Below, one piece after another: positions 50,851 to 60,928 of a stretch of DNA of 64,000 nt. The position numbers and the translations under genes are program-made. Numbering within the stretch: the first letter of the stretch is position 1; each line of letters starts with the position of its first letter. The stretch comes from Clostridium sp. Marseille-P2415. GTDB lineage: Bacteria > Bacillota > Clostridia > Lachnospirales > Lachnospiraceae. Where the stretch lies: positions 2,426,164 through 2,490,163 of the forward strand of contig NZ_LT732526.1 of NCBI RefSeq assembly GCF_900155545.1. The letters run 5' to 3'. A model generated the notes under the pieces. That model had not been told where the DNA came from. It did no database searches and worked only from the letters and a program-made list of their open reading frames with translations.

Positions 50851-50890
50851 TATTATTGCCCATCCTTTTCGGGCATAAAGGGATACCCCC
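50851..50890 (-). repeat. Copy of the dispersed palindromic element at the rsmE-desulfurase junction
   Basis: Minus strand: GGGGGTATCCCTTTATGCCC then GAAAAGGATGGGCAATAATA, starting right after the rsmE stop and ending just before the GGAAAGGAGAG ribosome site of the desulfurase gene. Confidence 0.82.
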
Positions 50891-50891
50891 T

Positions 50892-51638
50892 TCAACCATA
50901 TAAGCTCTCCAGTTGGAAAGCCAGCACGGATAATATGGCAAGGCCTGCCGTCTCCGTCCTTAGAATCCGTTTTCCCAATGTGATCTGTTTTGCGCCATAG
51001 TGTTCCGCAAGCTCCACTTCGGAATCCTCAAAGCCGCCTTCCGGCCCGATAAAAATTCCCACTCTCATCCCCGGCCTTATTCCGGACAGAATCTCTCTGG
51101 TTTCCGCCATACCTTTGGCATGCTCAAATGGAATGATCCTTAAATCAAACTCCCCGGCAAAGGCCAGTGCCTCCCGAAGGGTCATGACATTCGAAACCTC
51201 CGGTATGATAAGACGTTTGGACTGCTTGGCAGCGCTTTCCGAAACCGCCAGCCAGCGGCGCAGCTTTGACTCTTCTTTCTTTTTATCCAGCTTCACTACA
51301 GCCCGCTTCGTCTCTACCGGAATGATCTGATATACGCCAAGCTCCACGGCTTTCTGGATGATGAGCTCCATCTTATCACTTTTGGGAAGTCCCTGGAACA
51401 GATAAAGCTTTGCAGGAAGCTCGCCCCCGCCTTCATCCGCGGACAGGATCTTTGCCTCCACTTCTGAGGAAGTCACTGAAACAATTTCACATAAATAATC
51501 CTTATCCACACCGTTGCTTATCAAAACCTGTTCTCCGGCGCCCATGCGCAGGACATTTTTGATGTGGTTCACATCCGGTCCGGTGATCCGGATGGTTTCC
51601 GGTCCGACCTGATCCTGATTAACAAAAAAGTGATACAT
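50892..51638 (-). CDS. rsmE: 16S rRNA (uracil-1498-N3)-methyltransferase
   Basis: 248 residues, SPOUT fold. PUA-like N-terminal domain (about 1-70), then the knot: IFIGPEGGFEDSEVELAE (about 195-212) and LGKRILRTETAGLAILS (about 220-236). It methylates N3 of U1498 in 16S rRNA. It is 13 bases after prmA, the usual order in Lachnospiraceae. Confidence 0.95.
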   Translation of the reverse strand: MYHFFVNQDQVGPETIRITGPDVNHIKNVLRMGAGEQVLISNGVDKDYLCEIVSVTSSEVEAKILSADEGGGELPAKLYLFQGLPKSDKMELIIQKAVELGVYQIIPVETKRAVVKLDKKKEESKLRRWLAVSESAAKQSKRLIIPEVSNVMTLREALAFAGEFDLRIIPFEHAKGMAETREILSGIRPGMRVGIFIGPEGGFEDSEVELAEHYGAKQITLGKRILRTETAGLAILSVLAFQLESLYG

Positions 51639-51651
51639 CCGCTGCCTCTTC

Positions 51652-52608
51652 CTATCTTTTTCTGACTGTTACAGAGACCCACTCACCCTGATAGGTAATT
51701 TCCACCAGCTCAAAGGCTTCATTTTCTGCAAATGCTTTCTTCACCGCTTCTTCTTTCATATTGATGATACCGGAAGTAATGAACACAGCACCTTTTTTCA
51801 TATGAACAGGAATTTCCTTCTGAAGCATGATAATGATGTCAGCCAGGATATTGGCCACAACCACATCGTACTTACAAAATCCCGCTTCTTCCTGAACCGC
51901 TTTGTCATCAATGATATTGCCCTGTAAAACCTTAAATTTATCCCCGGCGATGTCATTGGCTGACATGTTTTCCTTTACCGCGGCAATGGCATTCTCATCA
52001 AGATCCGTTCCGAACACTTCCTTCGCTCCCAGCTTTAAAGCGGTAATTCCAAGAATGCCGCTTCCGGTTCCCACATCAAGCAGAACCGTTTCCGGTGTCA
52101 CATATTTCCGCAGCTGGCGGATACAAAGCTGGGTCGTCTCATGCTGCCCGGTTCCAAATGCAGTTCCCGGATCAATTTCAATGAGCAGCTTGTCCTGGTG
52201 CTCTTCTGGTACTTCCTCCCAGGTAGGCTTAATCAGAATGTCATCTACGGTAAATGGTTTAAAATACTGTTTCCAGTTGTTGATCCAGTCCTTATCCTCT
52301 GTCTCGCCGGACTCTATGGTACATGCCCCTAAGTCCGTAAACATGGAAAGCTCTGAAAGCCCTTCTTCCACACGCTTTAACATCCCTTCAGTATCGGAAT
52401 CCGGGTCCAGATAAAAGCTGACTTTCGCAACGCCCTCATCCGGCGGAAGCTCCGGCAGTATGTCGATAAACATACCTTTGGTTTCCGCCTCGGTCAGGGG
52501 AATATTGTCCTCGATTTCAATCCCCTGTATCCCTATTTCATCAAACATGCTGCTGATTAAATCCACCGCTTCCGTCGTGGTCGTCAGCGTATATTTCTTC
52601 CATTTCAT
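51652..52608 (-). CDS. prmA: Ribosomal protein L11 methyltransferase
   Basis: 318 residues. N-terminal substrate-recognition domain (about 1-100), then the SAM domain with DPGTAFGTGQHETTQLCI (about 168-185), VLLDVGTGSGILGI and DLDENAIAAV. Trimethylates L11 residues. GAGG is close before the ATG; same operon as rsmE. Confidence 0.95.
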   Translation of the reverse strand: MKWKKYTLTTTTEAVDLISSMFDEIGIQGIEIEDNIPLTEAETKGMFIDILPELPPDEGVAKVSFYLDPDSDTEGMLKRVEEGLSELSMFTDLGACTIESGETEDKDWINNWKQYFKPFTVDDILIKPTWEEVPEEHQDKLLIEIDPGTAFGTGQHETTQLCIRQLRKYVTPETVLLDVGTGSGILGITALKLGAKEVFGTDLDENAIAAVKENMSANDIAGDKFKVLQGNIIDDKAVQEEAGFCKYDVVVANILADIIIMLQKEIPVHMKKGAVFITSGIINMKEEAVKKAFAENEAFELVEITYQGEWVSVTVRKR

Positions 52609-52617
52609 AGCAATCCT

Positions 52618-53364
52618 CTATCCTTTTATAATCTTCACAAACAGGCAGACAAGCACCACCAGTACCACCGGGCGCACAACCTTTAACCCATTCTTTACTA
52701 CAAGGCCAGCTCCTATGTAATGACCTGCGATGCAAAACAGCCCGGAGGCCAGTCCCAAAGGAATCAGGACTTTTCCGTTTATTAAAAATGTAACCAGTGC
52801 CGCAATATTCGATGACAGATTAATCACCTTGGTAGTGCCGGAAGCAGACCTCACATCCATTTTTGCCATTCCGGTCAGAATCAGCAGCAAAAAGGTCCCA
52901 GTCCCGGGCCCGTAAAATCCGTCATAACACCCTATGACCAGCGCCGCTCCCATGGTGATCAAAAACATCGTTCTTTCCGGAATGCCACTGCCCTCCTGCC
53001 TGTCTCCCAAATTCTTATTCTTAAGAACATAAAAGGCTACAACCGGAAGTGCCAACAGCATCATTCCTTTTAATATCCTTTCACTGGCAAGCATTGATAA
53101 ATGTGCCCCAAATGTGGAACCGATCATGGCAAAAAGCGCTGCAAGCAGGGACAGCTTCACTTTAATATATCCGTTCTTAGCAAACCGGGCCGTAGAGATC
53201 ACGGTTCCCATGGTGGAACCCATTTTATTGGTCCCGATTGCCAAATGGGGCGGTATGCCCGCTGCCAGATACGCAGGCAGGGATATTAAACCTCCCCCTC
53301 CGGCAATGGAATCTACAAAGCCCGCCAGAAAAACCAGAGGGCACACGATCAGATATTGGTACAT
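52618..53364 (-). CDS. TauE/SafE family membrane transporter
   Basis: 248 residues, 7-8 membrane helices, two repeats with GFVDSIAGGGGLISLPAYL (about 15-33) and GCYDGFYGPGTGTFLLL (about 145-161) as the paired signature. Family members export sulfite, sulfonates or other organic anions; substrate unknown. Start chosen at ATG 53364 (AGGAA 7 bases upstream); the longer frame to 53463 is unlikely. Ten bases upstream of prmA. Confidence 0.9.
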   Translation of the reverse strand: MYQYLIVCPLVFLAGFVDSIAGGGGLISLPAYLAAGIPPHLAIGTNKMGSTMGTVISTARFAKNGYIKVKLSLLAALFAMIGSTFGAHLSMLASERILKGMMLLALPVVAFYVLKNKNLGDRQEGSGIPERTMFLITMGAALVIGCYDGFYGPGTGTFLLLILTGMAKMDVRSASGTTKVINLSSNIAALVTFLINGKVLIPLGLASGLFCIAGHYIGAGLVVKNGLKVVRPVVLVVLVCLFVKIIKG

Positions 53365-53737
53365 GTGTCGTTTCCTTTCTTTGGTATGACCGCCGTCAGG
53401 CGGATCGAACTTCCCTATTACTAAACCACATGATATCATAACATACAATGAAATTGGTTGCAAGCGTATAAAACCAACGAACTTTTGAGGTTATTTCATC
53501 TTTTTTTAAAAAAATAATTTTTTTTTGAAAAAGAATGCAATAAAAAAGACAGCTGATGCATTAACTAATTGAACGGATGAAAATGACTTTTGTTTCGTTC
53601 CGGGAACAAGGGCAAAAAAAATATCAAGTAAACGAAATTCCTTGATGCATTACACCCCATCACACCCGCCCGAGTTACCGGAATTGGAACAGGAACTATT
53701 TTCACATATTACAATCTAAAGGCAATTAGAATTTGTA
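53365..53737. other. Intergenic region without recognised features
   Basis: AT-rich with a long T/A tract (53500-53530) and short repeats of TGATGCATTA (53555-53564 and 53643-53652). No gene, RNA or clear promoter could be supported; it includes the upstream region of the TauE-family gene. Confidence 0.4.
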
Positions 53738-53800
53738 ATGAAAAAACAGGAGACGTGTCTGTGGCCGAAGCATTTCAGTCATCTGGCGCGTCTCCTGTTT
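53738..53800 (-). terminator. Terminator of the nucleotidyltransferase gene
   Basis: AAACAGGAGACG / CGTCTCCTGTTT (53744-53755 with 53789-53800), with six T residues following on the minus strand. Confidence 0.88.
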
Positions 53801-53807
53801 TATATAA

Positions 53808-54128
53808 TCAAGGCTTTAGCAGAACTCCTTCCTTTTCTAAATTACGTGAGAACTGGTCCCTCCCTGTCTTCCAACTGTCTCCATAAACGAACTTCAATTC
53901 CACTTCCGGCAGATTCCAATTATCCGGCATTGCATCAATCCTCATTCTGCGTCCAATAGCCGGAGTGAATTTATCATTGCACTGCAATAAAAGATCAACA
54001 TCACTGTCAAACTTTTGGTCTCCTCTCGCACAGCTTCCGTAAAGATAAACCGCTTCTATATATGGTTTATATGCCTCACTGCAAAGTATCTTTAAAGCAC
54101 TGTTAATTGACTGCATATGCCGTTTCAT
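53808..54128 (-). CDS. MNT-type nucleotidyltransferase domain protein (orphan)
   Basis: 106 residues. Minimal nucleotidyltransferase: VYLYGSCARGDQKFDSDVDLLL (about 27-48; Gly-Ser then two Asp of the metal site). GGAGG lies 6 bases before ATG 54128. Such proteins usually pair with a HEPN toxin and act as AMP-adding antitoxins, but no HEPN gene is adjacent. It may be a solitary survivor or a free-standing adenylyltransferase. Confidence 0.85.
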   Translation of the reverse strand: MKRHMQSINSALKILCSEAYKPYIEAVYLYGSCARGDQKFDSDVDLLLQCNDKFTPAIGRRMRIDAMPDNWNLPEVELKFVYGDSWKTGRDQFSRNLEKEGVLLKP

Positions 54129-54194
54129 GAAATACCTCCGCTCAAACACTCATCTCAAGATTTCTATTCTATAATTATTATACATAATAACCAA

Positions 54195-54236
54195 GTAAAA
54201 GAAAAGGTACAGCAGAAAATTTCCGCCATACCTTCT
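54195..54236 (-). terminator. Terminator of the cell-wall-binding protein gene
   Basis: AAGGTA / TACCTT stem extended through GGCGGAA/TTCTGCT with G-U pairs (54204-54234), followed on the minus strand by TTCTTTT. Confidence 0.72.
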
Positions 54237-54255
54237 AAAAATCATTCGATAAAAT

Positions 54256-54825
54256 TTACTGAATCCAGGCACCGTCAGCTCCCACCTTGTATCCGTCAGG
54301 AGTAACCGTATTGGTAAGCAGCTTCCCTAAATAGCCATCGGACAAGGTATTAAAATAATAAACCTTTCCGTCAATGATCTGCCAGCCGGTCCTCATGGCA
54401 CCCATGGTTCCGTCATCCACCGGATTTAAATAATACCGGAAGCCGTTCTCATCTGTATACCAGCCGGTGAGCATGTGTCCTCCCTGGTTAAACCGGTACC
54501 ATCTGCCATCGATATACTTCCAGCTGTTGGAAGGCCAGCTTCCGTCACTGTACTGAAACCACCAGCCGGCAGGGCTGTAGCGCCAGCCCCTCTGATAGCT
54601 ATAGCTTCCCGGTCCGTCATCATCATCATCGTCGTCATCGTCGTCGTCCCAACAGTCAAAGGATACACTTCCCTCAATGGGCCCTCTGATTTTTGTGCCG
54701 GAGCCGTTCCAGCCCGGAAAATCCCTGACTGTCTGACCGTCATCGGCCATGACGGCCGCCGGAAACAGCGCTGCTATCCATATAACAGCTGCTGCTAAAG
54801 CCATTTTCTTTGAAAACCTTCCCAT
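54256..54825 (-). CDS. Secreted cell-wall-binding-repeat protein with polyaspartate tract
   Basis: 189 residues. Signal peptide ending near ADD (about residue 27), then a run of eleven Asp residues (CW-D11-GPG), then aromatic choline-binding-type repeats: WWFQYSDGSWPSNSWKYIDG, WYRFNQGGHMLTGWYTDENG, YYLNP...MRTGWQIIDGKVYYF. These repeats bind wall polymers. No catalytic domain is present. ATG 54825 follows AGGGAAGGT. It lies 39 bases after dnaJ and may receive read-through from it. Confidence 0.86.
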   Translation of the reverse strand: MGRFSKKMALAAAVIWIAALFPAAVMADDGQTVRDFPGWNGSGTKIRGPIEGSVSFDCWDDDDDDDDDDDGPGSYSYQRGWRYSPAGWWFQYSDGSWPSNSWKYIDGRWYRFNQGGHMLTGWYTDENGFRYYLNPVDDGTMGAMRTGWQIIDGKVYYFNTLSDGYLGKLLTNTVTPDGYKVGADGAWIQ

Positions 54826-54863
54826 ACCTTCCCTTCCTTCCAAACATGTACCTTCCAGCGTTT

Positions 54864-56000
54864 CTATTTAAAGATTCCCTTCTTTTTATGTTTATCGCTT
54901 TCCACCGCTCCGCTCATGATATCGTCAAACTTGCGGAGTGCCTCTTTTTGAGCTTCCGTCAAACGTTCAGGCACCTGGACAACCAGAGTAACAAAATGAT
55001 CGCCGCGAATGGCCCGGTTGCGTAAAGAAGGAACGCCCTTTCCCTTTAAGCGCACCTTGGTGTCGGTCTGGGTTCCGGACTTTACTTCGTATTCCACCTC
55101 TCCGTCTACGGTCTTAATGCGGATAGGGCCTCCCAATGCTGCCTTTGCAAACGAGATCGGAACTGTAGAAAAGATGCTGGTATCCTGACGTTTAAAAATC
55201 GGATGGTTGGATACCACGGCCTCTACTAAAAGGTCTCCTCTCTCACCGCCATTGGTTCCCGGTTCCCCTGCACCGACAAGGCGTACGGACTGCCCGTTGT
55301 CAATTCCGGCCGGAATGGTGACTTTGAATTTCTTTCTCCTCGTAATATATCCGGTTCCATAACAATCCGGACATTTATCCTTTATAATGGTTCCGGTACC
55401 GCCGCAGTCCGGACAGGTCTGGACATTCTGAACCTGACCGAAGAACGACTGCTGGGTATACATGATCTTTCCTTTTCCGTTGCATTTTGGACAGGTAACA
55501 GGAGAGGTTCCTGATTTCGCACCGCTTCCGTGACAGGAAGCGCACTCTTCTTTATAATTTATTTCAATATCCCTCTCGCAGCCGAAAATCGCCTCTTCAA
55601 AGGTGATCCGGATGCTGGTTCTGACATTGGCACCCCTTGATGGCCCGTTGTAATGGGCGCTGCTTCTTCGTCCTCCGCCAAAGATATCTCCGAATATATC
55701 TCCGAATATATCTCCCATGTCCGCTCCGCTGAAATCGAAACCGCCGAATCCGCCGGCCCCTCCGCTTCCATCAAAGGCTGCGGAACCGAACTGGTCATAC
55801 TGGCGTCTCTTATCCGGGTCGCTAAGGACGCTGTAAGCTTCCGAAGCCTGTTTGAACTTCTCAGCAGCCGCAGCATCTCCGGGGTTTGTGTCAGGATGGT
55901 ATTTCTTTGCTAATGCCCTGTAGGCCTTCTTAATCGCTGCATCATCCGCATCTTTCGGAATGCCCAGGATCTCATAATAATCTTTTTTGCTTTCTGCCAT
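54864..56000 (-). CDS. dnaJ: Chaperone DnaJ
   Basis: 378 residues. J domain (about 5-70) with HPD in [10 protein letters not shown]; Gly/Phe-rich region; four CxxCxGxG zinc motifs ([32 protein letters not shown], about 146-215); C-terminal substrate domains. It delivers clients to DnaK. Start chosen at ATG 56000 (AAAGG upstream), not the earlier frame to 56039. Confidence 0.97.
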   Translation of the reverse strand: MAESKKDYYEILGIPKDADDAAIKKAYRALAKKYHPDTNPGDAAAAEKFKQASEAYSVLSDPDKRRQYDQFGSAAFDGSGGAGGFGGFDFSGADMGDIFGDIFGDIFGGGRRSSAHYNGPSRGANVRTSIRITFEEAIFGCERDIEINYKEECASCHGSGAKSGTSPVTCPKCNGKGKIMYTQQSFFGQVQNVQTCPDCGGTGTIIKDKCPDCYGTGYITRRKKFKVTIPAGIDNGQSVRLVGAGEPGTNGGERGDLLVEAVVSNHPIFKRQDTSIFSTVPISFAKAALGGPIRIKTVDGEVEYEVKSGTQTDTKVRLKGKGVPSLRNRAIRGDHFVTLVVQVPERLTEAQKEALRKFDDIMSGAVESDKHKKKGIFK

Positions 56001-56030
56001 CTTAGGTCTACCTTTCATATACTTAGGGAA

Positions 56031-56149
56031 GTTCGGCAAGCTATGGCTTGCCGAACGGCTGTGTTCCTGACCTCAGGCTCACTTTCACTCGCCTTCGCTA
56101 AAAACTCATGCCTGCGGAAAAAGTGCTGTATCACTACAACACTTTTTCC
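56031..56149 (-). other. Two hairpins in the dnaK-dnaJ intergenic region
   Basis: GTTCGGCAAGC / GCTTGCCGAAC (56031-56041 with 56046-56056) and GGAAAAAGTG / CACTTTTTCC (56116-56125 with 56140-56149). Neither has a good T-run. They could stabilise the dnaK mRNA end or reduce transcription into dnaJ. Confidence 0.5.
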
Positions 56150-56176
56150 AAAGCCCTGTCAATCGACCAGACTAGT

Positions 56177-58051
<1,875 letters not shown>

Positions 58052-58080
58052 CTATTTCATAAACAAAATGTAAATATTTC

Positions 58081-58121
58081 CTATTTTCTGCCCTCGCTTT
58101 TTGGGCATAAAGATATTACCC
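58081..58121 (-). repeat. Copy of the dispersed palindromic element between grpE and dnaK
   Basis: Minus strand: GGGTAATATCTTTATGCCC then AAAAAGCGAGGGCAG. The right half matches the 28117-28222 units closely (AAAAAGCG-GGGCA); the left half has diverged. Confidence 0.75.
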
Positions 58122-58141
58122 TGTTCCTGGATGTTATATAT

Positions 58142-58795
58142 TTAATTAGCTACCTGCACCATGGAATGTCTGACCACAGTGTCGCGGTAGGTATAACCCT
58201 TCTGGAGTTCCTGAGAAACTGTATTTTCGCCCAGAGACTCATCTTCAATATGCATTACCGCATTATGGAAATTGGGATCAAATGGCTTTCCCACCGCTTC
58301 AATGGGTTTTATGCCGGCCTCCTCTAATGTTTTCATAAGCTGTTTGTATATTTTATCCATTCCATCTGCAAACGGAGTACCTTTTTCCTCCTCCGGAACG
58401 GCTGCAAGGCCTCTTTCAAAATTATCGACAACCGGCAGGATCCGTTCAATGATATCCCTGGCTCCGATTTCAAACATGGCCGATTTTTCCTTCTCGGTTC
58501 TCTTGCGGTAGTTGTCAAATTCAGCCATGGTTCTCTGCAGGCGGTCCGTCAGCTCTTCGATCTTCTCATCTCTTGGGTCTTTCTTTTCTGCTCTCTTGCC
58601 GAAAAAACCTTTTTTCCCGGATTCTGCTTTGGAATCTTCTTCTGCCGGTCCGGTCTCTTCTTCGTTCGGAACATCTTCCTGGGTTCCTTCTTCTGCACAG
58701 GTTTCTGTACTCTCTATTTCTTTTTCAGCGGAAACGGCATCCTCCGGATTCACAGCCTCATCTGCCAGTTTCTCATCTGTTTTTATGTCTTCCAT
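58142..58795 (-). CDS. grpE: Nucleotide exchange factor GrpE
   Basis: About 217 residues. A long acidic Glu-rich N-terminal region (about 1-75), then a coiled coil (EKIEELTDRLQRTMAEFDNYRKRTEKE, about 75-105) and the beta-domain ending VVRHSMVQVAN. It releases ADP from DnaK. Start is uncertain: ATG 58795, TTG 58801 or a GTG 58816 overlapping the hrcA stop; the ATG is used here. Confidence 0.95.
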   Translation of the reverse strand: MEDIKTDEKLADEAVNPEDAVSAEKEIESTETCAEEGTQEDVPNEEETGPAEEDSKAESGKKGFFGKRAEKKDPRDEKIEELTDRLQRTMAEFDNYRKRTEKEKSAMFEIGARDIIERILPVVDNFERGLAAVPEEEKGTPFADGMDKIYKQLMKTLEEAGIKPIEAVGKPFDPNFHNAVMHIEDESLGENTVSQELQKGYTYRDTVVRHSMVQVAN

Positions 58796-58812
58796 GCTCA
58801 ATGTTCTTCCCT

Positions 58813-59862
58813 TCACCTTTCATCTTTTTTCAAAATGGTATCCAGCTGCGTCATGAGATTGCGCAATGTGCTGAGTACCTTTTCATAATCCATCCGCTTT
58901 GGCCCTATGATCCCGATGGTGCCCCTTAAGCCTTCGCCAAGTTCATAATTGGCCGTTACAATGCTGCAGTCCTTCATATTCTGGACCGGTGCCTCATCAC
59001 CGATGTATACCTGGATTCCGGAGCCGCCTTCTGAGTGATTCACATCATCGACCAGTCCCTGCAGGAGTTCCTTCTGTTCCAGCGTACCGATCAGCTTACT
59101 GGCCTTTTCTCCATCGCTTAATTCCGGATACTTGAAAATGTTGGTGGCTCCGCTGGTATAGATCTGAAGGTCTTCATCATCGGCCCGTATGGCTGATGCC
59201 ACCTCGGTAAGCACCCGGTCTACCACATCGCTGTGAGAACCTGCCTGAACCTTCAGCCTGCTGATAACGTCAAGATTAATCTCCTCTATGGTCAGCCCAT
59301 TGAGGGCATTGTTAAGAAGAATGTTAAGATTCAGAAGTCCCTCGTCATTTAGTTCTGTATGAATAGGGATCATGGTATTCTTAATGATATTGCCTTCCAC
59401 CACGATTACCACAAGAAGCTTTCCTTCATCAACCTTTGACAGTTGGATAAACTTCAGTTTATTGTGATGGTACTGGGGAGCGCTGATCATTGCCGCATAA
59501 TTGGTATTCTGGGCCAGAAGCTTAGCCATCTGCTTTAACAGAAGCTCTACCCTGTCCACCCGTTTCAGCATCATATCCTTGATCTCAGTGACCTCTTCTT
59601 CCTTTTCCTGCATGATCTGGTCCACATAGAAGCGGTATCCTCTGTCAGAAGGAATTCTCCCTGCAGATGTATGGGGCTGTATAATGTATCCAAGCTCCTC
59701 CAGATCAGACATCTCATTCCGGATCGTGGCAGAACTTAAGTTTAGATCCGTATATTTTGAAATGGTACGGGATCCTACCGGCTCTCCGGTCTCCAGATAA
59801 GTTTTGATGATGGCTTTCAATATGGTAACTTTCCGCTCATCCAACTGATCCTTATCGTTCAA
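58813..59862 (-). CDS. hrcA: Heat-inducible repressor HrcA
   Basis: 349 residues. Winged helix (about 5-75: SRTISKYTDLNLSSATIRNEMSDLEELGYI spans 22-51), a GAF-like domain and the inserted dimerising domain. It binds CIRCE to repress this operon; GroEL normally helps it. TTG start at 59862 with AAAGGAAG 9 bases upstream; a CIRCE sits in its leader. Confidence 0.97.
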   Translation of the reverse strand: MNDKDQLDERKVTILKAIIKTYLETGEPVGSRTISKYTDLNLSSATIRNEMSDLEELGYIIQPHTSAGRIPSDRGYRFYVDQIMQEKEEEVTEIKDMMLKRVDRVELLLKQMAKLLAQNTNYAAMISAPQYHHNKLKFIQLSKVDEGKLLVVIVVEGNIIKNTMIPIHTELNDEGLLNLNILLNNALNGLTIEEINLDVISRLKVQAGSHSDVVDRVLTEVASAIRADDEDLQIYTSGATNIFKYPELSDGEKASKLIGTLEQKELLQGLVDDVNHSEGGSGIQVYIGDEAPVQNMKDCSIVTANYELGEGLRGTIGIIGPKRMDYEKVLSTLRNLMTQLDTILKKDER

Positions 59863-59895
59863 ACTGCCACACTTCCTTTCTGAGTTCTTTTTTTG

Positions 59896-59922
59896 TTAGC
59901 ACTCAACGTTTAGGAGTGCTAA
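59896..59922 (-). promoter_or_regulatory. CIRCE operator
   Basis: Perfect TTAGCACTC-N9-GAGTGCTAA (59896-59904, 59914-59922), between the promoter and the hrcA start. Confidence 0.98.
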
Positions 59923-59936
59923 CATCTTCATTTCAT

Positions 59937-59965
59937 AATATATTCTTTTTTTCTACTTTTGTCAA
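59937..59965 (-). promoter_or_regulatory. Sigma-A promoter of hrcA-grpE-dnaK-dnaJ
   Basis: On the minus strand, a perfect TTGACA (59960-59965) and TATATT (59937-59942) with 17-base spacing; transcription would start within or just before the CIRCE. Confidence 0.9.
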
Positions 59966-60063
59966 TACATTCCTAAAAAATTTTCAGTGAAGTTTTTGTG
60001 GCTTCCTTGTACATTTTTTCTCAATTGACCCTCAAATATTACAAAGCTGTTGACAATTTGTAC

Positions 60064-60091
60064 TTGACATTTAACATTTCTGTAATATAAT
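60064..60091 (+). promoter_or_regulatory. Promoter of the first 3D-domain gene, with WalR-like half-sites
   Basis: TTGACA (60064-60069) and TATAAT (60086-60091) with 16-base spacing. ATTACA at 60038-60043 is an inverted WalR half-site (TGTAAT), and TGTAAT-N5-GGTAAT starts at 60081, overlapping the -10 region; one base off the TGTWAH repeat. Confidence 0.72.
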
Positions 60092-60132
60092 GGTAATTGA
60101 TACACCATAACAACACGATTGCGAGGTAAATC

Positions 60133-60711
60133 ATGAAACGTTTTTCAGGACATAAACGAATCACTGGATTCCTGACACTCCTTTGTATCCTGCTGTTATC
60201 TTCGACTGCGATGGCAGCCGAGACCACGGAAAATAAACAAACCGCGGCTGAAGCACAGTCCGGGAGTGTAGGAACGGATGACCGAATCATAAAGAACAGT
60301 AGCGGGAATGTGGCAACATCAAGCAATGCAGAGATGCCTTCGGAAGAAATCGGGCCCGGTATCAGGAAAACAGCAGAACCGGAAAAAACAGAACCGGCCG
60401 GACCGGTTTATGAAAAAGGAGAATCCCTGGGATTCTTCAATGCTACTGCCTATTGCCCCAACAGTGAAAGTTCCGGCAGACAATCCCGGACCTATTCCGG
60501 CACGATTCCCCGGCCTCAACATACCATATCCGCAGATATTACGATCCTGCCTCTTGGAACAAAGGTCATGATTGATGGCATTGTTTATACCGTTGAAGAT
60601 ATCGGAGGCAGTGTAAAAGGGAAAAAAATAGATATTTTCTTTTCCAGCCGTGCAGAGGCTCTGGCTTTTGGAAGACAGACAAAAGAATTATTTGCAGTTG
60701 TTGAATCATAA
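60133..60711 (+). CDS. Secreted 3D-domain protein (short, YocH-like)
   Basis: 192 residues. Signal peptide to about residue 28 (cleavage after AMA), a low-complexity Ser/Glu/Pro linker (about 30-95), then the 3D (Asp-Asp-Asp) domain, FNATAYCPNSESSG to VEDIGGSVKGKKIDIFF (about 100-180), which carries the three acidic residues of a lytic-transglycosylase-like fold. Probably a peptidoglycan hydrolase acting outside the cell. GAGG lies close before the ATG. Has its own promoter and terminator. Confidence 0.9.
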   Translation: MKRFSGHKRITGFLTLLCILLLSSTAMAAETTENKQTAAEAQSGSVGTDDRIIKNSSGNVATSSNAEMPSEEIGPGIRKTAEPEKTEPAGPVYEKGESLGFFNATAYCPNSESSGRQSRTYSGTIPRPQHTISADITILPLGTKVMIDGIVYTVEDIGGSVKGKKIDIFFSSRAEALAFGRQTKELFAVVES

Positions 60712-60724
60712 GAAACGCCCATAC

Positions 60725-60772
60725 GGCGTTGCAGAACAGCGAATCGCTTTGCTTTTCTGCAACGCTTTTTTT
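60725..60772 (+). terminator. Terminator after the first 3D-domain gene
   Basis: GCGTTGCAGAA / TTCTGCAACGC (60726-60736 with 60755-60765), followed by seven T residues. Confidence 0.92.
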
Positions 60773-60803
60773 GTGCCCCAAACAGGATTTTTTATTCATT
60801 TCC

Positions 60804-60831
60804 TTGACAAATCTGGAAAAAAGTGTAAAAT
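60804..60831 (+). promoter_or_regulatory. Promoter of the second 3D-domain gene
   Basis: TTGACA (60804-60809) and TAAAAT (60826-60831), 16-base spacing. Confidence 0.75.
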
Positions 60832-60850
60832 GAATACTTGTACCTCATTT

Positions 60851-60867
60851 ATTACAAAACTGTTACA
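60851..60867 (-). promoter_or_regulatory. Perfect WalR-type box
   Basis: Read on the minus strand: TGTAAC-N5-TGTAAT, an exact match to the known TGTWAH-N5-TGTWAH WalR (YycF) consensus. It lies about 20 bases downstream of the predicted start of transcription. A mirrored TTACAG..TTTGTAA copy lies at about 60893-60906, making a larger inverted repeat. Confidence 0.65.
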
Positions 60868-60928
60868 TATATTTATATTATATTAATTTATATTACAGTT
60901 TGTAAAAAAGAAAGGAAGGATTTGTAAT

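Noticed and set aside
54475..54798. Plus-strand ORF of 107 codons over the wall-binding protein
   Set aside because: Its Ile/Val run is the antisense of the polyaspartate tract; no ribosome site.
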